Shown piece after piece: positions 26,830 to 35,162 of a DNA stretch of 53,861 nucleotides. Location: assembly GCA_007095785.1 (NCBI GenBank), contig SFBL01000111.1, forward strand, positions 1 to 53,861. The letters run 5' to 3'. Both the position numbers and the translations under genes were made by a program. The DNA is from Microcystis aeruginosa Ma_SC_T_19800800_S464 (GTDB taxonomy: Bacteria > Cyanobacteriota > Cyanobacteriia > Cyanobacteriales > Microcystaceae). Positions within the stretch are counted from its first letter, which is position 1. Every line of letters starts with the position of its first letter. A model generated the notes under the pieces. The model searched no databases and had not been told where the DNA came from. It saw only the letters and a list, made by a program, of their open reading frames with translations.

Positions 26830-26940
26830 TCAAGTCTGAATTGCATCCCTGTCTGATCTACCTTCATGGAATACCTCATTCGGGGTACGATAGTCAAGAC
26901 ATTTTCGAGGTAGTACTTTTGCCAAAATATTCTCCTGACT
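26830..26940 (-). pseudogene. C-terminal fragment of an IS30-type transposase
   Basis: On the minus strand the frame ending at 26830 reads ENILAKVLPRKCLDYRTPNE and then VFHEGRSDRDAIQT, close to the conserved C-terminus of IS30-family transposases (RPRKCLxYRTPxEVF). The rest of the gene is missing. It is a remnant between two blocks of the biosynthetic cluster and shows that the junction was once a mobile-element target. Confidence 0.65.
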
Positions 26941-26999
26941 TAATCAAACGGATTTAATATGAGTCAATGCCACGGGCTGCTTGACCCCCCCCTGAACGG

Positions 27000-29924
27000 T
27001 TACGAATCAGCAACGCCAATAGGCTCTAATTCCTCAAGAAGAATGAGGTAATCTTGTCCGATTTTTTCAATGGTCGTAGGAAGATGGAAATTACGAGAAT
27101 ATTCAATTCTTATCTCTAACTGACCATCTATGATTAGGAAAAAGAATTCAATCAATGTGGTACGTTTTTGATCCAGTGGCGATAAACGACAATCGCGCTC
27201 GCCATAAACAAACTCAAACAAGTCGGAGAGAGGAACCGAACGATTTCCCAGATAATTAGCCCGTACTAGGGTTAAATTACTATCAGGATAGAGATATTCA
27301 GGTAAAGACTCGCCCATCCAATCATAAGTTACGCCATTCATTGGTAAGCTTTCAAACTGCTCATTGATGATACTGATAGTTTTTTCCCAAGTCGTAGAAG
27401 TGGATAAATTAATGCCTATGGGAAAATTTACAGCATAATTGCCCATACTTTCCATAAAAGGCTGACCTTCGCCTAAATCTCGCCCATGACTACGATGACT
27501 GATAACCACCTGTTTGCGTTGACTCCAATCACCTAATAAACGGTATAAAGGAGCAAGGAGAATGGGATAAAAGTTAGACTGATAATAAGCCTTGCCTTGG
27601 TTTAATAACTGTTTAGTTTGCGCTTTACTTAAGACAAATCGCGCACTTTCGGCAGAAGCTTCAATATTTGCGCCTTTGACATGATCGACGGGGACTTCAA
27701 AGCGACTCTCTGCATCAGGAAATTGTTCCTTCCAATAATTCAAGTGTTCGTTCATTGTTCCTTTTTTCTCCTCATCCCTCAAGACTTGCACAAAATCTAA
27801 GTAAGACTGAGGATTAGGGTTAGGAAAAGTCGGATCACTTCCTACCAATAATTGATGATAGGCACTCCAAAGTTCCTTAAACAAGATGGTTGCACTTAAC
27901 ATATCAGCAATGATGTGGTGAGCGACCATCGTAATATCGTAGCAATAGGGACTAACTTTAACAACAAGAGTGGCAGTGAGTGGCCAACGGTCAATCTGGA
28001 TTTTTTTAGCTAAATCTGACATTTGAGCTTGAATTTTAGCATTACGTTCTGCTTCTGTTAAGTGGCTTCCATCCCAATACTCTGCCAGGATAGGTTGAGG
28101 ATCATTGATCAAGTATTGCTGCCATTTACCTTGATTTTGTAGGCAAACCGTCCGAAAAGCTTCATGACGTTGCACCAAAAGATTAGCAGCTTGATTGAAA
28201 ATATCAAGATTCAAAGACTGATGATAGAGAAAACGAGTATAACCCAACCATTGATAGGGAGGTTCAAAATAGTTGACTAACCAACGTTGTGCCGGTCCAA
28301 GGGGGACAAGAGAAGGAGTAGGGGGAGCAGAGGGAGGAGCAAGTAATTCGGCGGCTAATGCTTTACGGTCTAACTTTCCGTTATGATTCTTAGCAAGTTG
28401 TGGAAACCAAGCGAATCTTTGAGGAATCATGTAATGGGGGAGTTTCTGCTCTAAATGTGCTTTGAGAACTCGGTTTTTGATTTTATCCCCCGATAAACAA
28501 GCAATTAATCGTTTTTGTCCTTCACCGTAATCAATAGCTAAAACGGCAGCCTCGCGGACATTGGGATGAGTGGTTAAGATGCTCTCAATTTCCCCTAATT
28601 CAATGCGAAAACCCCGAATTTTGACCATATTATCGATACGTCCATGATATTCCAGCGTACCATCGGGTAATTCCTTGACTAGATCACCTGTCCGATAAAT
28701 ATAGTCACCAGAGACATCAGAAAAAGGATTAGAACAGAACGCTTTAGCGGTTTTTTCAGGATCTTTGAGGTATCCTAACGCTAATTGTGCGCCACCAAGC
28801 CAAAGTTCTCCCATTTCCCCTTGTTTAACAGGTTGCATCTGATCATCCAACACTTTGAGATAGACATTATCGATCGCTTTTCCGATGGGAATTTGGCTGC
28901 TGGTGCGTTCGTCAGGACGTTCTGTAATAATATGGTAAGTCACATCAATGGAGGCTTCTGTCGGTCCATAAAGATTGGCTAAACCTGTCTTTAATCCATA
29001 ACAATCAAGCCATTTTTGGATAAAAGACATCGGTAAAGCTTCCCCACTAAAGATTAACCAGCGTAGATCAGGAAATGTCCAAGATTCCTTTTCAATCGCA
29101 CTGATAAATTCCCCAAAAAGGGAGGGAACAAAGTGCATTACATTAATTTTAGTCTTTTTAATCCATGCGGCAAATTCCCAAGGATTTAAGACTACTTCGC
29201 GTTTGACGGGACATATGGTTGCACCTGCCATTAACGTCCAGAAAATTTCCCATACGGAAATATCGAAGCAAAAAGAGGTGCGTTGTGCAATGCGATCGCC
29301 TGTTTGCAGGGAAAATGTCTTTTGCATCCATTCTAGACGATTCATATAACCGCGATGGTTTAACATTACCCCTTTTGGCCGTCCTGTTGATCCAGACGTA
29401 TAAAGAATTACCATTAAATCCTCAGGACGATTACAAAGATTTATGGATTCTTTACTGTGTTTTTGCCAGATAGAAGTGGTAATCTGAGTTAAATCATTAA
29501 TTTTGTTTAATCTTTCTCCTTCATCTAAAAAGAGGACGGTTTGCAAGGGTAAAGGTTCTGTCACACAAGAAATTAACTGTTCACTTACTTGATGTTCGGT
29601 AAGTAAGATCTCGATAGTGGCATGATGAAGAATATAACGCAATCTTTCGACCGGATAATCGGGATCTAAGGGGACATAACAGCCACCTGCTTTAAGAATT
29701 CCCAAAATACCAACGATCATCTGTGGATTTCGTTCCGTCATAATTCCTACTCTGGTATTGGGGTTAACACCTTGAGTCTGTAAATAAGCAGCAACTTGAT
29801 TAGAAAGATGGTCTAATTGTTGATAAGTTAGGGGACAAGTCTCATCCAAAACAGCGATCACATCAGGGGTTAATTGTGCTTGTTTAATAATTTTATAGTA
29901 GGGAATTTCGGTGGAAAAAGCCAT
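27000..29924 (-). CDS. Stand-alone NRPS-like adenylation-condensation protein, predicted serine-activating
   Basis: The A domain (residues ~1-530) has A3 LYTSGSTGRPKGVML, A5 NLYGPTEAS, A7 YRTGDLV and A10 NGKLDRKAL. By alignment to GrsA the pocket residues are D221, I222, W225, H264, I291, S293, L318, I326, D327 and K517. DIWHISLIDK differs from the published serine code DVWHLSLIDK at two conservative positions. A condensation-type domain (~540-974) follows directly, with HHIIADM at 669-675 (HHxxxD kept, Gly replaced by Met). There is no carrier domain, so loading and condensation must use a carrier in trans, such as the free ACP or an ACP of the neighbouring synthase. The order A-C is reversed relative to a normal module. 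Confidence 0.85.
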   Translation of the reverse strand: MAFSTEIPYYKIIKQAQLTPDVIAVLDETCPLTYQQLDHLSNQVAAYLQTQGVNPNTRVGIMTERNPQMIVGILGILKAGGCYVPLDPDYPVERLRYILHHATIEILLTEHQVSEQLISCVTEPLPLQTVLFLDEGERLNKINDLTQITTSIWQKHSKESINLCNRPEDLMVILYTSGSTGRPKGVMLNHRGYMNRLEWMQKTFSLQTGDRIAQRTSFCFDISVWEIFWTLMAGATICPVKREVVLNPWEFAAWIKKTKINVMHFVPSLFGEFISAIEKESWTFPDLRWLIFSGEALPMSFIQKWLDCYGLKTGLANLYGPTEASIDVTYHIITERPDERTSSQIPIGKAIDNVYLKVLDDQMQPVKQGEMGELWLGGAQLALGYLKDPEKTAKAFCSNPFSDVSGDYIYRTGDLVKELPDGTLEYHGRIDNMVKIRGFRIELGEIESILTTHPNVREAAVLAIDYGEGQKRLIACLSGDKIKNRVLKAHLEQKLPHYMIPQRFAWFPQLAKNHNGKLDRKALAAELLAPPSAPPTPSLVPLGPAQRWLVNYFEPPYQWLGYTRFLYHQSLNLDIFNQAANLLVQRHEAFRTVCLQNQGKWQQYLINDPQPILAEYWDGSHLTEAERNAKIQAQMSDLAKKIQIDRWPLTATLVVKVSPYCYDITMVAHHIIADMLSATILFKELWSAYHQLLVGSDPTFPNPNPQSYLDFVQVLRDEEKKGTMNEHLNYWKEQFPDAESRFEVPVDHVKGANIEASAESARFVLSKAQTKQLLNQGKAYYQSNFYPILLAPLYRLLGDWSQRKQVVISHRSHGRDLGEGQPFMESMGNYAVNFPIGINLSTSTTWEKTISIINEQFESLPMNGVTYDWMGESLPEYLYPDSNLTLVRANYLGNRSVPLSDLFEFVYGERDCRLSPLDQKRTTLIEFFFLIIDGQLEIRIEYSRNFHLPTTIEKIGQDYLILLEELEPIGVADS

Positions 29925-30141
29925 AAGAATAATCCTCTATTAGATGTTAAGTGGTAGGGGCGCAAAGCCTGCGCCCATTGGTTTTTTAGCAGGTAGCCAT
30001 TAAGGACTAATTACGAACCTTCGCTGATTGAGGTATAGCTGGACAAAAAAAGTTCAGAATATCATAAATATTTGTGGATTCCTATCTAAGTAGAAATGAC
30101 ATATTTTTGTTTTTCCTAATATTAATTTGTCCGACTGTATT
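29925..30141. other. Intergenic gap between NRPS-like gene and PKS
   Basis: No gene is present. It contains one GTAGGGGCGCAAAGCCTGCGCCC short palindromic element (about 29956-29978), the same family as at 21717. The rest is AT-rich. An AGAGGA ribosome site for the NRPS-like gene lies just above 29924. Confidence 0.45.
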
Positions 30142-33100
30142 TTACCGATAGCTGTTGAGGATTGAAGGTTGAGATGGGGCTAAAATAGCAGCCATTTCTT
30201 GCAAGGTACGACAATTTAAAAGGTCTTGGCGATATTGTTTGCCATAAATCCCTTCTAGCTTGGTAACAAGGCGAATGCGTTCTAAAGAATCTAGTCCTAA
30301 ATCTGCCTCCAAATCATCACTTATTTCGTCTTCTTCAATTGTCCAATGACAAATTTCGGAAGTTATTTGTCGTAGCATTTCTTCAATCTCTGTATTAAGA
30401 GAAATAGAGGAAGAATGAGAAATAATAACTTGATCTTGCACGGGTAAATTGGCTAGTTCTTCAATTTGGCTGACATAGGCTGTCATTAATTGATCTATTA
30501 GCAATAAGTCAAAGTGATGGTAATCGTAACTTGCAAATAAATGAAGACGATTATTAAAGATTTCTTGCAGAATATCAATTGTTCCAGTTGCGTTCATTCC
30601 TCCTGCTTGATAGTCAGTAATTGATAAAGCATCATACTGAGGTTGCAGGTGAGTTTGTCCCGTATAAGGAAGGTATAAATTAGACTTTAAAGCCTCCTGT
30701 ATTAAAGAAAGACTATGAGGGGGAATTTTACCCTTTTCTAGGGTAATATTGTCTCGAAAAATTGTTCCCATTTGACGAGTTTGCGCCCGATCTAAACCGG
30801 TGCCAATATGTTGTTGTACAGTTTGCTGAATTTGGCTTAAAAAGGTCGGCCAATCTTGCTCAGATTGAGGTTTAGCAAAACTTAATGCCAGATTTTGAGC
30901 AAAACTACTAACCACACCTGTTGCATCTACTTCGGGGTAAATTCGTCCACTGGTGGGAATCGAAATTCCGATATTTTCAGCTTTTGAATCTATTTGTGAC
31001 ATAGTTTTTAGAAATGCACCTAATAATAGTGCATTCATCGGGACTCGCCATTGACGGGTTTTGTCGATTAATTGAGAGGTAGTTTCTGCTGAAAGTAGAT
31101 ACTTTTGATTGTAAAAGAGAGGAAATTTTTGAGTATTTTTCTGCTGTTTAGGTTGCCAACGATAGGACATTCCAGACACAGCATTATTGTATTCTGCTAA
31201 GGCTCGATCTTCCTCAATATCTTGCCAATCGTTCATTAATTGAACCTGTTTTCGATAATCTTCTACAGTCAATGTAGGGGGAAGATTTGGCGTTTCTTTA
31301 GCAACTATAGCCCGGTAAATTTCCAAGAATTCCCGCATCATGACATGGTTACTTAACCCATCTGAAATTAAGTGTTCATTCCCTAAAAATAATTGATGAA
31401 TTTGATCGGATAATTTAAGCACAGAAAATCCATGCAGTGGCCATTGCGTTAAAGACCAGTTATAGTTTAACCAATGATAGATTTCTTCTTCAATTTTCTC
31501 CCCTTGTTCATCGGGAGTTAAAGTGGTGAAATCTTTAACAATAATTTCAGGAGGAATGGGGTTTTCTAGCACTTCTAATTGATAGTCTGCAAAGCAGGCG
31601 GCATCCTCTGGAATCTGAAATTGCGCCCGTAACATGGGATGTCGATTAATTAACAGTTTCCATGCTTGTTGAGCAATATTTAAGTCAAATTCTCCTGCAA
31701 TTTTAACCTTAGTAAATAAACTATTAGAATTGAGACTCCAATAACTCATTAACAAGGGAATTTGACTATGGAGAATAGGAACCAGATTCGAGGGTTGTGT
31801 TTTGAGGTTTTTGGTTTGTGGTTTAGGGTTAGAGATTTGAGGTTTGGGGGATGAAGTATGAGATTGAAGAATGGTTAATAATTCCTGAAGATTGGAGACT
31901 TGCATTAAATGGCGTAGGGAAAAGGTTTCACTAAATTGACTACGTTGTTCTTCAGGAATTAATGATAGTAACCCGTTCATTAATTGGGTCATCATAATAG
32001 AATCTAACCCTAAATCTGCTTCTAAGGAAACATTCAAACTCAATTGCTGAGGATTTAAACCCGTAATTTGACTTATTAAGGCAATTAATTGACTTTCTAA
32101 GCTTTCAGCCTTGGTTTCGTCTTGTTTTTGGGTTGGGCGCAAGTCTGGCACCCCTACAGTTTCTCTTTCTTGGCTTTGGTGTAAGTCTTGTTCTTCTACG
32201 GTTTCTGTCCCTTGGGTTGGGCGTAAACCAGGCGCCTCTACGGTTAACCAGTAGGGTTGTTTTTGGAAAGCATAAGTAGGTAAAGGAAGACGAAGACGAG
32301 CATAATCTTTATCAAAGCCATTCCAATCAATATTAACCCCAGAAACGGCTAATTTCGCCACACTTTGTAATAAAATTTGCCAATCATCCTGTCCTCGTTG
32401 TAGGGAAGATAACCACAGATAATCAGGGTTTGCTAAGGTTTTTTGACCCAATCTCGTTAAAATCGGATGAGAGCCGATTTCAATAAATAGATTATAACCT
32501 TGGCTGGCTAAGGTTTCTATTGCAGGGGCAAATTGGACGCATTGACGCACTTGTTGACACCAATAGTCGTCTGTTACTGCTTGGCTGATTTCTTCACCTG
32601 TGACGGTGGAAATCCAATCTAATTGGGGTGTTTTATAGCTAATTTTAGCAGCGATCGCTTTAAATTCTGCTAATATCGGTTGCATCATCCCGGAATGAAA
32701 AGCATGAGATACCTGAAGCAGACGCACTTCAATGCTTTGTGATTCTAAATCCGCTTTAATCTGATTAATTGCTTCCTTGTCACCCGAAATAACGATATTT
32801 TCCGAACTATTGATAGTGGCAATCTCAACTTGATCCCCATAAGGAGAAATAACAGATTTTACTGTTTCAATAGGGGCAAATATGGCTGCCATTGCGCCTT
32901 TTTGGGGTAAAGACTGCATTAAGCGTCCTCTTTCGGCAATTAACTTGATTCCCTCTTCGAGAGAATAAACCCCTGCAACACAAGCGGACACATATTCCCC
33001 CACACTATGACCTAAAACCCCATCAGGTTTAATGCCCCAAGACTGCCATAATTTATATAATGCGTATTCAATGGCGAATAGGGCGGGTTGAGTATAAGCA

Positions 33101-34965
33101 GTTTGGTCTAATAAGCTAGAATCACTGTATAAAACCTCTAATAAGGACTTTTCTAGGTAAGGTTGCAATAAGCGATCGCATTCCTCTAACGCGTGACGAA
33201 AGGTGGGTTGAGTTTCATACAGTTGTCGTCCCATGTCTGCATACTGAGAACCTTGTCCTGTAAACAAGAAAGCAATCTTATTTTGACGACTTTTTGCAAC
33301 TGCTTGGCTGAAAACATTCAAACAAGGTTGTTTTTGCGTAAATGCTGTTAAAGAGTCCTTGGCTTCAAGGGTTGATTTTGCCAAAATTGCCAGACGATGG
33401 TTAAATTGTCCTCGTCCCGTGTTGGCACTAAAAGCTAAGTCTGCTAGGTTTAATTGAGGATTTTTCTCTAAATAGTTGACCCATTTTTGCGCTAAATCAT
33501 CTAAAGCATCGTCGCTTTTCGCCGATAGAGTGAGTAAATGAGCAGGACGATCCACTTCAGAAGGATTAAAGCTTAATTGAGGCGGTTCTTCGATGATAAT
33601 GTGGGCATTTGTGCCACTTAATCCAAATGCACTAATTCCGGCCCTTCTAGGTTCTTCTGTTCGCTGCCAAGGCAGAGAAGAGGTAGGAATTTTGAGAGCG
33701 GTTGCGGCAGCCGCTAAATCAGGATTAAGTTCTTTAAAATGAAGATGGGGGGGAATTTCTTGATTTTTTAGGGATAAAATGACTTTTAATAGGCTGGCCA
33801 TCCCGGCTGCAATTTCTAGGTGGCCGATATTCGTTTTTACTGAACCCACCATTAAGGGGTTATCAGTGGAACGATCTTTGCATAGTACATTGTTAATCCC
33901 CCGTACTTCAATAGGGTCGCCTAAGGCTGTTCCTGTCCCGTGTGCTTCTAAATAGCTAATTTGTTCGGGTTTTATTTTTGCATTCTCCAATGCTTGACGA
34001 ATAACTGCCATTTGCGCTGATCCATTGGGAACCGTTAAACCACTACTGGGGCCATCTTGATTGACCGCCGAGCCTCTAATTACCCCTAAAATGTTGTCTC
34101 CATCGCTTATAGCATCAGAAAAGCGTTTTAAGACCACCATTCCACAGCCTTCCCCTCTCACATAGCCATTTGCATCTTTATCAAAGGTTTTACAACGACC
34201 ATCAGGGGACAAAGCGCGGGTTTTAGAAAGATATAACGTCACCTCTGGGGATAACATTAAACTAACTCCCCCTGCTAAAGCTAAATTTGACTCTCTATTG
34301 CGTAAGCTTTGACAAGCCAGATGTACCGTGACTAAAGAGGTAGAACAGGCGGTATCAATGGCTAAACTGGGTCCTTGTAGCCCTAAAAAATAGGATAAGC
34401 GACCCGAAGCGAAACAAAACGCATTTCCTGATCCCGTATAAGCATCAATGGGAATTTGTTGCCTAATTTGCCGTTTTGCGTAATCATCCAAGCCAATGCC
34501 CACAAATACGCCTGTTTGCGTCCCTGTCAGCTTCTGAGGTGCAATTCCGGCATTTTCTAACGCTTCCCAACTTACCTCTAATAATAATCGTTGTTGCGGG
34601 TCTAGTGCGATCGCCTCCCGCGGAGTCATCCCGAAAAATTGCGGATCAAATTGATCTACTGCGTCAATAAACCCACCATAACGAGCATAAGTTTTGTTAG
34701 GAAGATCGGGATTTTCGTCATAATAAGCCTCAGCATCCCATCTTTGGCTAGGAACAGGGACAATTGTTTCTTTTCCCCTTGATAATAGCTCCCAAAACGC
34801 CTCTGGACTATTTGCACCCCCCGGAAAACGACACCCCATGCCAATAATAGCGATCGGTTCATTTTTTTGCCGTTCTAAGGCTTCAATCTTGTTACGAGCT
34901 TCTTTAAGCGCAATAACTGCTTTTTGTAACGGCGTTAATTCTGTTTTCTGGTGATGAGAACCCAT
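30142..34965 (-). CDS. Type I PKS with embedded condensation domain: KS-AT-ACP-C-ACP
   Basis: The protein has 1,607 residues from the ATG at 34965, which has an AGGAG site upstream; the frame could extend to 35037, but without family-like sequence. An N-terminal coiled docking segment (LTPLQKAVIALKEARNKIEA) precedes the KS (C207 in DTACSTSLV; EAHGTGTALGD; KTNIGHLEIAAG). The AT has GHSVGEY and HAFH, which suggests malonyl-CoA. The first ACP has ADLGLDSIMM. A condensation-like domain with NEHLISDGLS (HxxxDG) follows, then a second ACP with ADLGLDSLERIRL. There is no KR, DH, ER or thioesterase. The linker before ACP1 holds a 14-residue tandem repeat. The C domain probably forms an amide or ester, or releases the chain. 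Confidence 0.85.
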   Translation of the reverse strand: MGSHHQKTELTPLQKAVIALKEARNKIEALERQKNEPIAIIGMGCRFPGGANSPEAFWELLSRGKETIVPVPSQRWDAEAYYDENPDLPNKTYARYGGFIDAVDQFDPQFFGMTPREAIALDPQQRLLLEVSWEALENAGIAPQKLTGTQTGVFVGIGLDDYAKRQIRQQIPIDAYTGSGNAFCFASGRLSYFLGLQGPSLAIDTACSTSLVTVHLACQSLRNRESNLALAGGVSLMLSPEVTLYLSKTRALSPDGRCKTFDKDANGYVRGEGCGMVVLKRFSDAISDGDNILGVIRGSAVNQDGPSSGLTVPNGSAQMAVIRQALENAKIKPEQISYLEAHGTGTALGDPIEVRGINNVLCKDRSTDNPLMVGSVKTNIGHLEIAAGMASLLKVILSLKNQEIPPHLHFKELNPDLAAAATALKIPTSSLPWQRTEEPRRAGISAFGLSGTNAHIIIEEPPQLSFNPSEVDRPAHLLTLSAKSDDALDDLAQKWVNYLEKNPQLNLADLAFSANTGRGQFNHRLAILAKSTLEAKDSLTAFTQKQPCLNVFSQAVAKSRQNKIAFLFTGQGSQYADMGRQLYETQPTFRHALEECDRLLQPYLEKSLLEVLYSDSSLLDQTAYTQPALFAIEYALYKLWQSWGIKPDGVLGHSVGEYVSACVAGVYSLEEGIKLIAERGRLMQSLPQKGAMAAIFAPIETVKSVISPYGDQVEIATINSSENIVISGDKEAINQIKADLESQSIEVRLLQVSHAFHSGMMQPILAEFKAIAAKISYKTPQLDWISTVTGEEISQAVTDDYWCQQVRQCVQFAPAIETLASQGYNLFIEIGSHPILTRLGQKTLANPDYLWLSSLQRGQDDWQILLQSVAKLAVSGVNIDWNGFDKDYARLRLPLPTYAFQKQPYWLTVEAPGLRPTQGTETVEEQDLHQSQERETVGVPDLRPTQKQDETKAESLESQLIALISQITGLNPQQLSLNVSLEADLGLDSIMMTQLMNGLLSLIPEEQRSQFSETFSLRHLMQVSNLQELLTILQSHTSSPKPQISNPKPQTKNLKTQPSNLVPILHSQIPLLMSYWSLNSNSLFTKVKIAGEFDLNIAQQAWKLLINRHPMLRAQFQIPEDAACFADYQLEVLENPIPPEIIVKDFTTLTPDEQGEKIEEEIYHWLNYNWSLTQWPLHGFSVLKLSDQIHQLFLGNEHLISDGLSNHVMMREFLEIYRAIVAKETPNLPPTLTVEDYRKQVQLMNDWQDIEEDRALAEYNNAVSGMSYRWQPKQQKNTQKFPLFYNQKYLLSAETTSQLIDKTRQWRVPMNALLLGAFLKTMSQIDSKAENIGISIPTSGRIYPEVDATGVVSSFAQNLALSFAKPQSEQDWPTFLSQIQQTVQQHIGTGLDRAQTRQMGTIFRDNITLEKGKIPPHSLSLIQEALKSNLYLPYTGQTHLQPQYDALSITDYQAGGMNATGTIDILQEIFNNRLHLFASYDYHHFDLLLIDQLMTAYVSQIEELANLPVQDQVIISHSSSISLNTEIEEMLRQITSEICHWTIEEDEISDDLEADLGLDSLERIRLVTKLEGIYGKQYRQDLLNCRTLQEMAAILAPSQPSILNSYR
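32118..32244 (-). repeat. In-frame 42-bp tandem repeat (three units) in the AT-ACP linker
   Basis: The encoded linker has three consecutive units of 14-15 residues: VEAPGLRPTQGTET, VEEQDLHQSQERET and VGVPDLRPTQKQDET. A second, shorter Pro/Lys repeat lies near 31800-31870 between ACP1 and the condensation domain (SSPKPQ, SNPKPQ, TKNLKTQ). Both keep frame, so they lengthen flexible linkers rather than break the enzyme. Confidence 0.75.
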
Positions 34966-35025
34966 GATGTTAAAATGCTCCTTAGATATTAGGTGTGAGG
35001 TGTTAGTTATTCGGATAACTGATAA

Positions 35026-35144
35026 GTAGGTAGGCACAATTATTTGTAGGATGGGTTAGCGGTAGCGTAACCCATGCGGGCGTTGGGTTTCATGCTTCAA
35101 CCCAACCTACGTTCATTTTATATTTAATTCCACCCACCTACTTA
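35026..35144 (-). repeat. 118-bp dispersed repeat R1, copy 1
   Basis: Copies occur here (inverted) and at 45081-45198 and 48006-48124. The ends are TAGG(T/G)AGGCACAATTATTTGT and the complement of AAGTGGGTGGGTGGAATTAA. The middle has two internal palindromes: GTAGGTTGGGTT with AACCCAACCTAC, and GGGTTAGCGGTAGCGTAACCC. It is non-coding, MITE-like, and would fold strongly if transcribed. Here it separates the two modular PKS genes. Confidence 0.8.
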
Positions 35145-35162
35145 ACTGATAACTGTTCACTG

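Noticed and set aside
34966-35037. N-terminal extension of the KS-AT-ACP-C-ACP protein
   Set aside because: Extra 24 residues overlap the R1 repeat border region and lie before a better ATG with an AGGAG site; the docking coil begins only after 34965.
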